Assembly: GCF_010093595.1 (NCBI RefSeq)
Contig: NW_022985444.1
Location: 678,777 to 742,776, forward strand
Length of the DNA: 64,000 bases
Direction of reading: 5' to 3'
Origin: Mytilinidion resinicola
Taxonomy: Eukaryota > Ascomycota > Dothideomycetes > Mytilinidiales > Mytilinidiaceae
Shown here: piece by piece, positions 1 to 11,528 of the stretch
Layout: every line of letters begins with the position of its first letter
How positions within the stretch are numbered: position 1 is the stretch's first letter
Translations under genes and position numbers: made by a program
The notes under the pieces: generated by a model
Database searches by the model: none
The model's input: only the letters and a program-made list of their open reading frames with translations
Told to the model about the DNA's origin: nothing

Positions 1-77
1 TACTCTCCTGATTCGATCGAATCAAACAGACAACTTCATTTTTTACTTGATCTATCCCCACAGAATACAGAATCGTT

Positions 78-804
78 TCAGTCCGATTTCTTGTATTCCA
101 AGCAATATACTGTGAGTTTTTCATCCTCGTCATCCACTTGCACAGTTACAGACCCAAGAAGATCAAAGCACAAGTGCTCATATAGGTTTTTACCCATTGA
201 ACTTCCCAGAACAGTAGCCATGTAGTCCTTCTCTCTTGCTTTCTCCATCCCCCATTTGCAAAGCATGGTTCCGGCCCCTTGTCCACGGAAGTCAGGATGA
301 GTAGCAAGAAGCCACAAGTGATATTGCTTTTTGCCATACTTGCTGAAGTACTTGTTGAAAGCTTCGTCTAAGGTCTTTGCGAACTCTTTGAAATGTCTTT
401 TGTTGACATCACGCCTTGAATCAATGCCAAGATCTACCATGTACTCAATATGGGCGTAAATTTTCATGGGGCGGCTACGACTTACTTCCACCTTTCGAGT
501 TGGTGAGGACAGACATATCCCATACTGCGAGAGATATCGGCTTGTTGGCAGTTTCGCCGTCCGATTCTACAGGGGCGGTGACAACCAAGACGGCGAACTT
601 CTCTGGTTGGTCAATATATTCCTCGTACTCCTGTCTGGTCCATTTCCAGTTGTCTTCTGGATACTTCTTGCGCTCGGGGAAACGATAATCGAACTCCGGA
701 TCGTCTGGAAACCCCGCTTGAGCCACTTTCGTAATGTCGTCGAGGTCTGCCTTGGTGGCGAGACGAAGAGTCAGCTTTGCCTCAGGCCTACGAAGCTGCG
801 TCAT
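78..804 (-). CDS. GNAT-family N-acetyltransferase
   Basis: Two exons give one GNAT protein. The first carries the N-terminal motif RLATKADLDDITKVAQAGF. The second carries the acetyl-CoA loop, seen as LLATHPDFRGQGAGTMLCKW (the R/Q-x-x-G-x-G/A signature), followed by the usual GSSMGKNLYEHLCFDLLG tail. The exons are in different frames. A 52-nt intron (485 down to 434, GTAAGT...GTAG) joins them exactly, restoring GNLGIDSRRDV. I chose the Met at 804 because the 39 upstream in-frame residues (to 921) are low in family character; 921 remains possible. The family transfers acetyl from acetyl-CoA to an amine or a small molecule; the substrate here is unknown. Seen: motifs and frame. Inferred: intron and start. 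Confidence 0.82.
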
Positions 805-921
805 GGTTGGTTGAACGTCTCTCGACGCCTCGAGGTCCTGGAGATGTAGAAAGTGAGGCAGGGCTGGCGGTTTTGGGCGCGCGAGGCAGATATGCGCTGG
901 CGAGGGCATCCTAACTTCCAA

Positions 922-1499
922 TATCGAGGCCCAATGTTATGATGAGGCGCCCTGGGGCTCACCGATATCTGGAATGTGCACCCGCAGGACCAGTCTTCGA
1001 GGGCGGAGAAAATGTCACGACAGGACTCTCCGATTGCTTCTTTTGGAGGACTAAACCCAATTTGCAGGCCTCTCCGAGTGCCTAATCTGGAGGGTTTGGT
1101 GCACAGTGTGCGGCGACTGGCAGGGCTGGTGAGGCTGCAGGCCGGCGCGCATGGGCCGCGGTGCTGGGCGAGGGGAGGCGCCCAATCAAGCCAGCGCGTC
1201 GAATCTCACGCAGCCTTGGGAGGCTCTCTCCGACTCCCTGTTGCAGTTTAGTCCGACCGCCTTCCGTCGAACCTTGGAAACAGTGCTTCCGACCGATCAC
1301 CTCCTTGGGCTTAGATCGCCCTTCCGTGCCACGTCCACGTGTTCGCGCCCATCCACACCTCACGCTCGCATGAGGGCCTCACGGGCAGCTGCAACGGGAG
1401 GCTGAGCGGCCACGCCTCTTACAAAGGCACTGTCCCACCAAGCGTCTGGAGGCTCCGCTTGTCTGCATCCAGCCAAGATTCAACCGTCTTCTGTGTAAT
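922..1499. other. intergenic, GC-rich, no gene seen
   Basis: Short overlapping open frames on both strands carry no recognisable motif. This is likely the 5' region of the divergent GNAT and Zn2Cys6 genes. Confidence 0.5.
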
Positions 1500-3712
1500 A
1501 TGTCACTGCATTGGGATCCTCTCCATGGCTCTTTGGATGGCGACGTGGAGTTCTCGAGCTATCCGTTCCTCCCTCCTGACCCTTTCGACCCGGATCTGCT
1601 CTTCGACTTGGGAGATGATGCGCCTCGTGGCGGCTTTACTCAATCGGCATCTGCTGGTTTCACTGGGCCTGCATTTCCTGATGGCTACGGCATCGCTGAT
1701 GATGGTGTTGCTTCTGCACAGAACGAGGTCGCGGCCGTCTCCACCTTATGTTCTCCACTTGACTTCCTCTCGGACCCTTCCTTGTCATTGCTCAACGTGG
1801 AACTGCCTTCAGAGCCATTCCACTCATCGTTCGCCCAAATCCAAGGTTCTCCTGCCGAGTTCAGTACAGCCAGTGACAACTCTTCTGGTGCGAACTGCCT
1901 TTGGAACAATGCCCTACAGCAGCAGCAGCCTGTACAAGCGCCACCGGAGGAGCAAGTCGGGTCGACACAACCGCAGCTGGCTAAATCTCGTGGGAGGAAA
2001 AGGAAAGGCTCCGCCTTGAGACATGATGTCTTGAACTCGGATTCCGTACGTATTACTTGCCTCTTTTACTTCTTCAACGCTAACGAAGTCCACAGAGGCC
2101 GAATAAAGTGGTCAAAAGGGATACCGGCGGGAGACTTCAAGGCGTCTTCCGTGTGCACGGTGCTAGCCAGAAGATCCGGTCATCACTCGACGAGAAATCC
2201 CAGAGGGCTACCACGTTGACCCGAAAACTCGGGGTTTGCGACAAGTGTCGCCGCCATAAAACACGGGTGAGTAAAGTAGGTGATGCAGTTCAGATTGGCA
2301 AGAGCTCACGCATGTGTCGCAGTGTGACATGCCGGACAACCCATACCAGCCTTGTGGAAGATGCGCCAGACTCGTCACAGATATTCTCCGCGATCCTTGT
2401 ATCCGAGTAGATATCCTTGGGATCAACTTGCATAGACTAGGCATGTGCATGCTGCCTTAATCCGATAAAGATCCGGGCTAATTAAATTGCTATCCAGGCT
2501 CTACACTCAACAATAATCTGGAAACGTGGACGAATAGGAAGCGAGACCTAGACGGCATGCTCCATCTGCCCACTGTCCTTGGGTCCCCGCGTACAATCAC
2601 TCTCACGCAAGAGATCGGAGTAACACTCCAGGTCACTGTTTCGCGGTTCCAGCCTGAGGCTGGGGATGCAATTACCTACGGCTGGGTGGACCCTGAAGGG
2701 AACCATAGGGAGCTCGGTATGCCACCATACTACATCAGCGATATGTCTCAAGCATCGAAAAACATGCAAGAGTACGGTCGACGCTCTTGCTCTCTGTACA
2801 TTGAGTCTCTCTTGGACGGCACAAACCCTATTATCTGGAAGACCTTTGAGGCAGCGTGCCGCTACGTTACGGTCACAAAGGTATGGCCTGTCGCGAATGA
2901 CTCCGTCACTAGAGATAAGCTAACTTGCGCTCTAGAGCAGTCTTGTGTCGGATGCGCTGAGCTTCTGGGCCGCTACTCGCCTTACCGAGCGAACATGGCG
3001 CATTTGTGATAGCGACACTCTCGGAGTCGAACCATTTGCAGAGCCGGGAAACCCGTGGAACGGAATTGTCCCCGTCACGCCAATCATGGACACTCAGCTC
3101 GACGAACTTGCCATCAAATGCTTACTTTTGCCACTCAAGGACAAAGTTCTCCGGGGAATAAAACGGAAAATCGACGAAAAGAAAAGGGAGAACTGGTTCG
3201 AAATCTTTCTTGCCACGTTTATCGTCATGTGTAACGTTGAATGGATATTATCGGATGTGATTGACTATACTACTCGTCATGGCATGACGGTATGCAATGA
3301 AGTCCCCAAGACTCCCATTCTCAACTGATATGACAGTACAAGGATAAAAGCTAACCACTTACAGGCAAAATCTCGAGGACGGCCATCTCTTACCCAGGGC
3401 TATGTTCATGCATGCAAGACCCTGCTAGCATACTTCCATTTCGCAAACAACGGCGCAGCTCCCCTAAAGCTTAATTGGAAGAAGCCACAGGATGCTGCTA
3501 AAATAATGTCTCTCGAACAGCTCACTTACTTGAACGGGCTACAGGAGGAGGTCGCTCGCCAAGAAGCAAGGCTTGGTACTCTGAAAGACCTTCCGATGTA
3601 CAAGGCTGAGATGTACTGGTGCTTTCAGACTCTGTCTTTGGATTGGCGAGCAGACATGCCACATGCCGGGCCAATCGATGACTTTACAGAAGAGGATTTC
3701 TTAACATCTTGA
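1500..3712 (+). CDS. Zn(2)Cys(6) transcription factor with fungal regulatory domain
   Basis: Six exons: 1500-2045, 2096-2266, 2323-2440, 2498-2880, 2936-3289 and 3365-3712, about 639 residues. The N-terminal ~180 residues are acidic and Gln/Pro-rich and end in a basic stretch (SRGRKRKG). The zinc cluster is at residues 230-265. It starts CDKCRRHKTR, is split by an intron, and resumes CDMPDNPYQPCGRCARL, with the sixth Cys in DPCIR; spacing is C-x2-C-x6-C-x9-C-x2-C-x11-C. The rest matches the helical regulatory domain of a Pezizomycotina-specific group (ALSFWAATRL, VTPIMDTQLDELAIK, KRENWFEIFLATFI, VHACKTLLAYFHFA). Intron 3 (2441-2497) uses GC-AG; no GT site in phase fits as well. It probably binds DNA in the nucleus; its targets are unknown. 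The convergent dioxygenase downstream is a possible one. Confidence 0.85.
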
Positions 3713-4016
3713 AAATACTCGTGGCAGCTTCTTGAGGTAGAGACAAAAGTGCTGTGAAAAACACATGATAGAGCTAGTGAGAAATGCTTGGGAGAGCAGG
3801 GCCATAGTTGTTTCTGGCCGGGCCAACATCGACACACTCTTCAAGGATCTATCATCAACCATGGGAAACGGCTCTTGGACCTAATATGATGGCATTGCAT
3901 GTGTACGTTCAAAAATTTGACGAGTTTATGAAACATAAGGCATAGGGAAACTACAAATAGACAATCGTTAAGTGAGCAATTCAGTTCAATCCGGTTATTC
4001 AAGATCGCCTCCCCAA
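3713..4016. other. 3' intergenic between convergent genes
   Basis: This holds the 3' ends of the Zn2Cys6 gene (+) and the dioxygenase gene (-). Nothing else was seen. Confidence 0.5.
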
Positions 4017-5429
4017 TTAGCCATTAGTCGGAGCTTCCTCCTCCATCCCGGCCTCGTACCTTGTGCACCAGGTCTCGTGCCTACTTCCATCTGCACGATT
4101 CGGACCATACATCTTCTTCCAGCCGGCCACGGCCGACACTGGGACCTGCCAATTCTGCTCGGGATCACGGAAGAACATCTTGAGCAAATGGCGCTTCATG
4201 TATTCGCCCCCTTCACTGAATGCTTCTCGCGCATGTAGCATTGCCATATCATTAACGAAGACGATATCGCCTTTTCCCATGGGCAGAGGGACCGAGTTCG
4301 CGGCCGCGGTAAACTGAACTGCGTCTATGGCCTCTAGTTGAGCCTGCGTGGGCGCGGGTAGAGCTGGATTCCGTTTGCGCTGCCAACCTGTGATAGGGTA
4401 GCGCGAAAATCGCAAGAGCACACTTTCTCCGCTAACGCGGTCCAGGAAGGGGACGGAAAGAGGTGGTGACTTTTGGTAGTCTTTGAAGCTACGACATGGT
4501 AAGTCCAGTATGCACCACGGTACCTGTCGAATTCTTGGAAGTGCGTTAATACGTACGTATCCAGGACCCAAGTCTCCGCTAGAGTTTTCAGCACGTCTGG
4601 TCTCTTCGCGGCCAACTGGTTATACAGCTGCCACGAGCTTGAAACTAGTGTTCTTCCTCCCTCCGACGCCGTATCGAGGCAGTAAAGGCCCATGATTTCG
4701 CAGTTGTCCGAGTGGAAAGACTTCAGTGGGTAAGATAGCTGGATGTTCGAATATGATGCGAATACGTACCAGATGCGTGTTCGTAAACCCAGGTGCCTTG
4801 CTCTCTGCTTCGGGATTCTCTCCGGCTACATTCACAATATGGGCTAGCGAGCCCTCCAACGTTAGCGACTACACTCCTCTGAAGGCACGTATTACCTACC
4901 AAGCACACCTTCATAGCTGCGATCCACGAAACCCCTTTGAGGAGCGACATGAGCCGCGAGACCTGCATAGACGGCAGCGTTTTGCTTGGGCGTGTATTTG
5001 GATGGATCGATTCCTCGCACGATCTTGAAGCCTATGCCCGTGTAGCACTGAGTCGAAACTTGTTTGAGGCGCTGAGAGAGCGAGCTAGGCAGCGAGAAGG
5101 TATCAATTGAGATATCGGACAGTTCATCCGAATGAGCTTTCCCATGGCATCAGTCAACGCGCCGGCATGATTCAGGCATTCGAGCGTGGCCCACCTTCAA
5201 ACATCGCAAGAGCAGCATCGATTTCTTTGACATCCTCTTTGCTGAGCTCTAGCACCCATTCAGATTTCTTTTTTTCGACTTCGGCGCGCGTCCACGCCAG
5301 CGGAGAATGCAGCTCTCTCGGATAACCTGTAGGGAGATCAGTCTCAGTGGCTTTCTTGCCATGCTGCTTTGCCCAAAAGCGGACAGCGTCTAATTCCGTA
5401 GGGTGGTAGGACAAGCATGTGGTAGCCAT
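4017..5429 (-). CDS. TauD/TfdA-family Fe(II)/2-oxoglutarate dioxygenase
   Basis: Five exons (5429-5195, 5136-4900, 4843-4770, 4720-4557, 4488-4017) give 393 residues with every junction in phase. Iron ligands are visible: His185 and Asp187 in SFHSDNCEIMG and distal His322 in MAMLHAREAF. The 2-oxoglutarate Arg is probably in KRHLLKMFFRD (about 336). Other family landmarks are TGIGFKIVRGIDPSKY, HIVNVAGENPEAESKAPGFT and LLRFSRYPITG. The family oxidises small sulfonates, aryloxyacetates or related acids using 2-oxoglutarate and O2. Fungal members are diverse, so the substrate is not predicted. Start ATG 5429 opens the typical N-terminal segment. It is convergent with the Zn2Cys6 gene; an enzyme-regulator pair is possible but unproven. 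Confidence 0.87.
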
Positions 5430-6823
5430 GTTTTGTGCGAAATTATGAGTGTTTGGACTGGTTGGTTAGGCGTACGATTCCGATGGTCGCCCGGCAATCT
5501 GTTCAGCGGCCCTTATGAAGACCTTTTCCGTTGGCTCCTTTCCCGCGGATGATGAGGCTCAACTAATCCCTGGTTAAAAGACTCATTTTCACTTTATTTC
5601 AGCAGATAAGAATCATTGGTCGAGAATGCAGTGGTGATATGCATGTGACCTGCACTTGATCTCCCCGATGGGGCGGGCACCAATTATAATTCTAACGAGC
5701 CCACCCTACCGGTGAGCAAACTTCCTGATTGAGAAAAGGATGCAGAGAGGGTGGTCGAGTGATACCACCTCTGTAGGGGTCATCGAGTGCTCGAGCACGT
5801 TCCTTTGTCGTCTTCGAAATGGTGTGCAATCCTTGGCAGATATATTTGAAACATCTACTTGAGTTTGGAGGAGTATTCTCACCTAAGCTTAGGTATATAG
5901 TCCTTAATTTAAACGCCAAATTTTAGCTTAAGTTAAGTAGGGAGCGATGTGCACTGTTTAGAATTAGAGTTCTCTTACTAAGTCTTACTCTTATCGTGTA
6001 GTTACAAGGGTAGTAGTATTCTCTAGGCAGGTGTGCGGGTAGATATTCTACTTTTACCTAATAATCTATAGCTGGCTTTTACATTCAAGGCCTAAAATGT
6101 AATGTATCCCTTGACCCGTCGAAAACCTTCAACTTTGATTGTTCTCTGCCAAGAACCTATCGGAGCGGGACGATAAGATAAGCGACTAGTTAACGCCGAT
6201 TGGTGCGATATCGTTGAACCTCAGTCGATCGGTTAAGGGATAGGTAACGCTAAAAGCACTAGTCCCTAATAATAGGTTGATTTTAGCTCTATAGCTCTAA
6301 CTTTATGACGAAGAATCCCAAGTGGCGTGGTGTAGAGAATCGTGTCAAGGATTGCACGCCTTTTGAATATGACCCAGGGTAGGTAGAACTACCTAGGTAT
6401 GCTGCGTCGCATTAAACATCTTTCCCACGGCGCGTCCTCGCCATTTATCCTCCTAACATCGTCAACTCTAACGCGACAGTAAATAACATGGTATGCGACA
6501 AAGCTTCAAGACATTCCTTGGTACGAAGTATCGAGTAGTTGCCAAGAATTACGCGTGTCTGGCTTCTTTCTTATTGCCTTGTGGAGAGACGTCTAGAAAA
6601 ACGAAGGAAGAAAGAACAAACCGAACTCAGAGGTCATCAGGTCGACCTGCAGAACCAAGCAGCTTAGCTTCTATCACTACCTTGGCGTCAACTATCGAGG
6701 GAGCTCAAGCTGCCATTGGAAGACTGCGGATTGAAAGATTCTTGCTCCTGTGTCACCTCCGTCCCTGGATTACTCTACGTCATCCTCCGAACAGCAGCTG
6801 AAAATTTCCAAAACATCCCCAAC
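5430..6823. other. gene-poor TpA-rich stretch
   Basis: There is no supported gene. About 5880-6330 is enriched in TA dinucleotides and short reading frames only, as in old RIP-mutated repeat DNA, but no family is recognisable. An open frame at 6493-6801 has no known motif. The 3' part is the promoter of the next gene. Confidence 0.4.
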
Positions 6824-7819
6824 ATGCATCCAAACGCTACATGCGAAATCTTTCAGTTGATACTTCTCGCTCCTCTCATGATGTGCAGGTTCGCTGTAAA
6901 CTATGTCCTCCGGCCTGTAAGGAAGGCACAAGCCAAACGCAGATCTCAAGCAGTTCAGCTTCTACTAGTACCTCAGCCTGGGCCTAAAAGGACACGAAAG
7001 CTGACGTTTCAGCGAGATGCCAGTCAAATTCAGTCCCTATTCTTCAACAAGTTGCCCGCGGAGCTCAGGATGACTATATGTGAAATGATCTTGCGGAGCC
7101 ATGGCTTCCAAGTTTGGATATATAGTCCTCTTTCTATACCCCTTACGCCACATCTCCGCGGCGAGGCACGTTGCCTCCATCCTAGCCATATGTCTTTCGA
7201 TCTTGGTTCGAGTTACCCGGATCACATATGCCCGCGAAGAGTGGTGTTGGCGAGTTATCTTTTTCTGCCGCTCTCTTGCAGAAGAATGTACGTCCTGTCA
7301 TGCGCTCTTGTTTTGGTAGCACACACAACATCGACTAACATAGGGCCAAGGTACTCTGAATGCATCGACTTGCTCTATTCCTCTAACACTTTCAAACCCA
7401 ACGATGTGCAATCTTTACTCTGGCTCTCAACTCGTCTTCAACCTCAACGCTTCCACGCTATCCGGGTCCTGGAGTTCGACTACTACGTAAAAACACTACC
7501 TGGCTACGCAAATCTTGATTACGGCTCTTCCACGTACATTCGAGGGAGTGCTGAAGACTGGTACTTCGTTTGGAGAGTAATCTCTTCCATGAGAGGTCTC
7601 AGGCACCTTCATGTAGAACTAGTGATCGAGAATTGGATTGAAAGGGCATGGCTCACTCACGAAGACGAATTACTACAGCCGGTTAGGAAGGTTGTCATCC
7701 CTCCGCGCTTCGATCTCGTTATGCCATCCCGTGGATGTCGTCAGTATGATATGCGCCCCTCCTCCTGTCGACTACTGCCAATTGAAAAAAGGCGACTGGA
7801 CTACCGTAGTACAGTGTAA
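6824..7819 (+). CDS. DUF7730-domain protein (intact copy)
   Basis: The frame is open throughout. A 63-nt segment, 7288-7350 (GTACGT...CCAAG), is very probably an in-frame intron, because removing it restores the family core CRRMYSECIDLLYSSNTF; about 310 residues then remain. It starts with a hydrophobic, basic leader (residues about 9-35). The DUF7730 landmarks are FFNKLPAELRMTICEMIL, the YSECIDLLYS core and VWRVISSMRGLRHLHVEL. Function is unknown: these proteins are abundant in Pezizomycotina and have an F-box/2EXR-like N-terminal motif. I took the ATG at 6824 because the upstream in-frame extension has no ATG. A decayed paralog lies 0.7 kb downstream on the same strand. Confidence 0.7.
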   Translation: MHPNATCEIFQLILLAPLMMCRFAVNYVLRPVRKAQAKRRSQAVQLLLVPQPGPKRTRKLTFQRDASQIQSLFFNKLPAELRMTICEMILRSHGFQVWIYSPLSIPLTPHLRGEARCLHPSHMSFDLGSSYPDHICPRRVVLASYLFLPLSCRRMYVLSCALVLVAHTTSTNIGPRYSECIDLLYSSNTFKPNDVQSLLWLSTRLQPQRFHAIRVLEFDYYVKTLPGYANLDYGSSTYIRGSAEDWYFVWRVISSMRGLRHLHVELVIENWIERAWLTHEDELLQPVRKVVIPPRFDLVMPSRGCRQYDMRPSSCRLLPIEKRRLDYRSTV

Positions 7820-8534
7820 TGAGGTGCAAGTGAAAGTACCATAGGTTCCTTGGCGATTGATTATCAAGGCCTTCTTAGATATACAGTCAAGGACCTGCCG
7901 TGGCGTCTGTATGCATTCGTGACCTCGGAAGCGGGAACATAGCAACTCCACCCTCCAACAGGCTCTGTCATCGCCCTATCAGCACCGTTCGAAGGACCAC
8001 CAGCGTTCTATTACCTATTCTCATCTTTCTAGTCGTCGTCGTCGTCGTTTCCTAGCAGGATAGCCACGGAATCTGAATGCTTGCTCTGTTTTCTTTGCTT
8101 GTTCCACTGTGACAAACATTTTAAGAGCTCTCAAGGCGGTCGACCACTTTAGGAGTTAGATGTCGCAAGGTATTTCACTCTGGGTTTCTTCAAAGACCAC
8201 ATCTTGGATAAAACTATGCAGTTTCACCAGGAGCAATATAAGCAGTGAAAAGTCGGGTTCCGCACGTGACCGAAATCATAGGTCACGTGCCCGTGAGGTC
8301 TTAAAACAACACCAGATACTGCCGAGTACTCAAAAGTCGCTTTCTTTTTCCACCAGGGGCCTCAAATCAGTAGATTAAGTGGATTGCAAAGCACGGGAGA
8401 GTTCGTCAAATGGACAGATAAGGTCTGCTGTGCCGCTGCTGTGCCCCATTCGTGAGCAGGGAACACCCTCACCTTCTTCAAACCTCGCCATCTTTCAGTC
8501 AACATCAATTCAATACGGCCAAGCCCTTGGAGAA
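7820..8534. other. intergenic with CACGTG inverted repeat
   Basis: No gene is seen. It contains the long inverted repeat listed separately at 8262-8290. Confidence 0.5.
8262..8290. promoter_or_regulatory. inverted repeat GCACGTGACC-9 nt-GGTCACGTGC
   Basis: Two perfect 10-bp arms are separated by 9 nt. Each contains the E-box CACGTG followed by AC, the TCACGTG-type site bound by fungal bHLH factors. It lies about 250 bp upstream of the decayed DUF7730 copy. Binding is inferred from the motif only. Confidence 0.4.
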
Positions 8535-9781
8535 ATGACCACCGCTACGTACTCTAACATAGTTCCTTCAACCACAGCCAGGCGAATCAGTAACGGCATC
8601 CTGACAATATGCGGAGTTCTTCTCTGCGCTCCCTGTCTGTGCTACCAGATCGTTACAGGTCGTGTAGATGACCGACGCAGGGAGAAGAAAAAGCGGTGTG
8701 CTCGTGAAGCTGCACAGCGTTTAGATACACCTAGACCTCGACCAGCTAGAGAGCGTACATTGTCACTTTACGGCATCGAATCCTCCCAGTCAATGACAGA
8801 GCACCGGCTGCAATCAGGCTTCTTCAGCAGATTACCCCTAGAGTTCCGTTTACTCATCTACGCGGATTTACTAGGTACCAACATCTTTCACATTTGGATA
8901 GAAGGTCAGGCTGGTCCTCCTTCAACCCATCGTCTCCGCAGCAATTACTGCGCGGAAAGCAACAGACCAGATTCTAGCTTACAATGTTACCAATCTTGAA
9001 AGACGTCTGAAGGGAGCTTTCTTCTGTTACTTCTCAGGTGCAGAAGAATGTAAGCACTTTGCTCTAATGCCTTGTAAGGTACCATGAATGCGCAAGCTTA
9101 CGACCAACTCAGTTACATCGAGTCCGTGAAGGTGCTTTACACGGCTAATACTTTCAAGCCCACCGAAGCGCATTCACTATTATGGATGTCAGACTGGATC
9201 CTACCCTAGCGCTTCTAAGCTATTCGTCCTTGCAGTTCCACTACAACGTATGGAGCCATACCTATTGGCGAAGCCTAGTATCCGTTCTGCCCACGGAAGC
9301 TCAGAACAATCCTTTGCTCCACGTAACATACCGGCTAGAAATCTCAGAGGACTGGAATCATGTCTGGACGATTATAGCATCTATTAGCGGTCTTCGAAAG
9401 CTTCAAGTTGAACTTATGGCTGCATCCGAATGGAAAGCCATGTGGCCGGCGCAGGAAGCAGTAATGCTTGAGGCTGTTAAGGCGGTAACAGCTCCTTTCA
9501 ACTTCAAGCTCATTCTTCCGTTTGTCAGGAGCCCTCATCTACATGAGATGTATTCGTCCCTGTGTCAAGTCGTTGTTCCGGAGGAAGATGGATGCGTGAC
9601 TCTTGCTAGAATCGCGAGCCCCGTCGCTACGTGCAGGGCCGGCGAGCTCGACGATGAAATCATTTCTGTTGCTTGCCAGAATCTTCAAGTGATCTTTGGT
9701 CATAGGGCGCTGCGGTCGAAAACATATCGTAGGATGCGCCTCATCTCAATGTCAAATCGTCACGCTCCGCTCTCAAATTAA
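8535..9781 (+). pseudogene. DUF7730-domain paralog, decayed
   Basis: It is recognisable by FFSRLPLEFRLLIYADLLG near the start, YIESVKVLYTANTFKPTEAH in the middle and ISGLRKLQVELMA near the end, the same layout as the intact gene at 6824. Reading is broken. There is a frameshift near 8935, and the intron-equivalent (AGAAT|GTAAGC, about 9051) is followed by shifted frames. TAG and TAA then stand where the intact paralog has Gln codons (LP*RF*AIR, about 9210-9220; both C-to-T), and there is another 1-nt shift just after. The open frame 9182-9781 encodes only the distal half. The tandem position points to a local duplication with one copy lost. Confidence 0.7.
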
Positions 9782-10458
9782 ATAGTATACAATGCGTGTA
9801 CAAGAGGGAAGACAACTTCTATCATCTAGTAACAAGTACCTATCGTCACTAATCTGAGTTTGCCGACCAACTTTTCCTTAGGAACAAGTTCAATCGCTTC
9901 GTGGATATCATCTTTTCAATATATTGGTTCATTGGATAGGAAAGCTTAGCAAAAAGAACGCTTCAAGGTCCACAGTTCTTAACTTAATGAACCCACTGAC
10001 GGGAACTATACCTATATCCGCGTACACACTCTTGCCTGTCTTACTACTAGCCTAGCCCTTTATCCCCCCGCCGTCCGCTCGAGAAACTCTCCCCGTCACT
10101 CCCTCCGCCTTCGCTTTCTCCCGCCTCTCATGCTCGACTCAACAAACTTAATCAACTCCTGAAATTCAAATTCTCTGAAGATATATAGGGTTCTGATGAA
10201 TGTGTAAAAGGTTAGTCACGTGACTATACTAAAGGTAGTTAGCGTTCACAAACCCCTGCCAATTGGAACCGCGCTTATCGGGGCCCTCTACAAGTTCAAT
10301 AGCAAATATAAAGTTACATCTATAAAGACACATGTGTGTTGTTTTATCCTCTCGCATATTCTACTTTCCATCTCTCAGCCTACGCTGATAAACTTGTCGA
10401 GTTAAGAATCCTTCTTGAATCACCTTAAGACAGGCCATTGCCGCCTCAACATCACATC
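9782..10458. other. intergenic / promoter of NmrA-like gene
   Basis: There is no gene. It holds a 14-bp perfect palindrome (listed next) about 230 bp upstream of the NmrA-like start. Confidence 0.45.
10213..10226. promoter_or_regulatory. palindrome TAGTCACGTGACTA
   Basis: A perfect 14-bp palindrome centred on CACGTG, 233 bp before the NmrA-like ATG. It is a candidate bHLH or bZIP-type site. Function is inferred from the motif only. Confidence 0.4.
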
Positions 10459-11372
10459 ATGCGCATCGCCATCGCAGGAACGGGCGATCTATCAAAAACA
10501 TTTGTCGAAGAGTTCCTGAAAGCGTCCCATGAGGTTATCGTACTAGCACGCGGACCGAGAGAATGGTTCATGCAGCCCGATGCATCTCTACGCCAAACCG
10601 ACTACTCAGTGCCATCATTGCTGCAGTGCCTAAACGACTGCGACGGCTTGATCTCCGCTATCCAGGATAACGAGATGACGAACGTTACTGCCCACCTCGC
10701 GATGTTGGACGCATGCAAGAAGAGCCCAAAGTGCAACGCTTCATCCCATCCGAGTACATCGGCAACGTGGACGACTACCCAGAGCAGCCGGAGTTCTACT
10801 TCGCCAACCACCAACCCATCCGGGATGCGCTTGCCGCGCAGAAGGATATCGAGTGGACGCTTTTCAATCTGGGCTGGCTTGCGGATTATGTCGTGCCTGA
10901 GAAAAACCGTTACATCAGGAACATTGACGACGCGCATCCTGTCAACTTCAACGATAAGACGATGATCATACCAGGCGCGGGTGATGAACCGATCACTTTC
11001 ACCACTGCTAGAGACGGTGCTAGGGCTATCGCTCATCTCTTCAATGCTCCGGCTTGGGAGCCCGTCACGTATGTTTCTGGGGAAGCAACTACATGGAACC
11101 AGGTCAAGGATCTACTGGCGAAGCACGGCCACCAGCTTAGGCTCAGCTATCGTCCAACGGCGGAACTTGTGGATATCGTATCAAATCCGACATCTCACAC
11201 AGCAGATGATGTTACTGCTGCCCAGTTTGGCATGTGGTCAGCGTCCGGATCAACCCGCGTGCCGGAAGAGAAGGCTGCTGCTCACAAAGAGAAATACTTT
11301 GCGGGTCTACGGTTCCAATCTCTAGAGGAAATCATATCGACAACGGAGAGAGACACCGAGACCGTCATCTAG
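10459..11372 (+). CDS. NmrA-like / isoflavone-reductase-like NAD(P)-binding protein, one frameshift
   Basis: The N-terminal Rossmann motif is MRIAIAGTGDLSKTFVEEFL, and downstream come KVQRFIPSEYIGN, WTLFNLGWLADY and TFTTARDGARAIAHLF, typical of NmrA-like/isoflavone-reductase-like members of the atypical SDR family. The first 93 codons and the remaining ~213 are in different frames. The break is at about 10725-10730 in a run AGCCCAAAG, where one extra C would give SPKVQRF and restore a full-length ~305-residue protein. No intron fits. It may be a recent loss-of-function or a consensus error. The family reduces small molecules or senses NADP redox; its role here is unknown. ATG 10459 starts exactly at the Rossmann strand. 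Confidence 0.75.
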
Positions 11373-11528
11373 TTATACTTTTCACTTATAATACACGGCT
11401 GAGAATGACAATGAATAAAGATTCTCAACGCCTTTCTGCCAATGTATCCACCTTATCTATCACAAAATCAATCGAGGCTCACAACAGCCAACTCCGCGCT
11501 TATGCCCACATCCATGTCCTAAAGGCAA

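Noticed and set aside
6493..6801. 102-codon plus frame before the DUF7730 gene
   Set aside because: Overlaps the putative promoter, and no family landmark was found.
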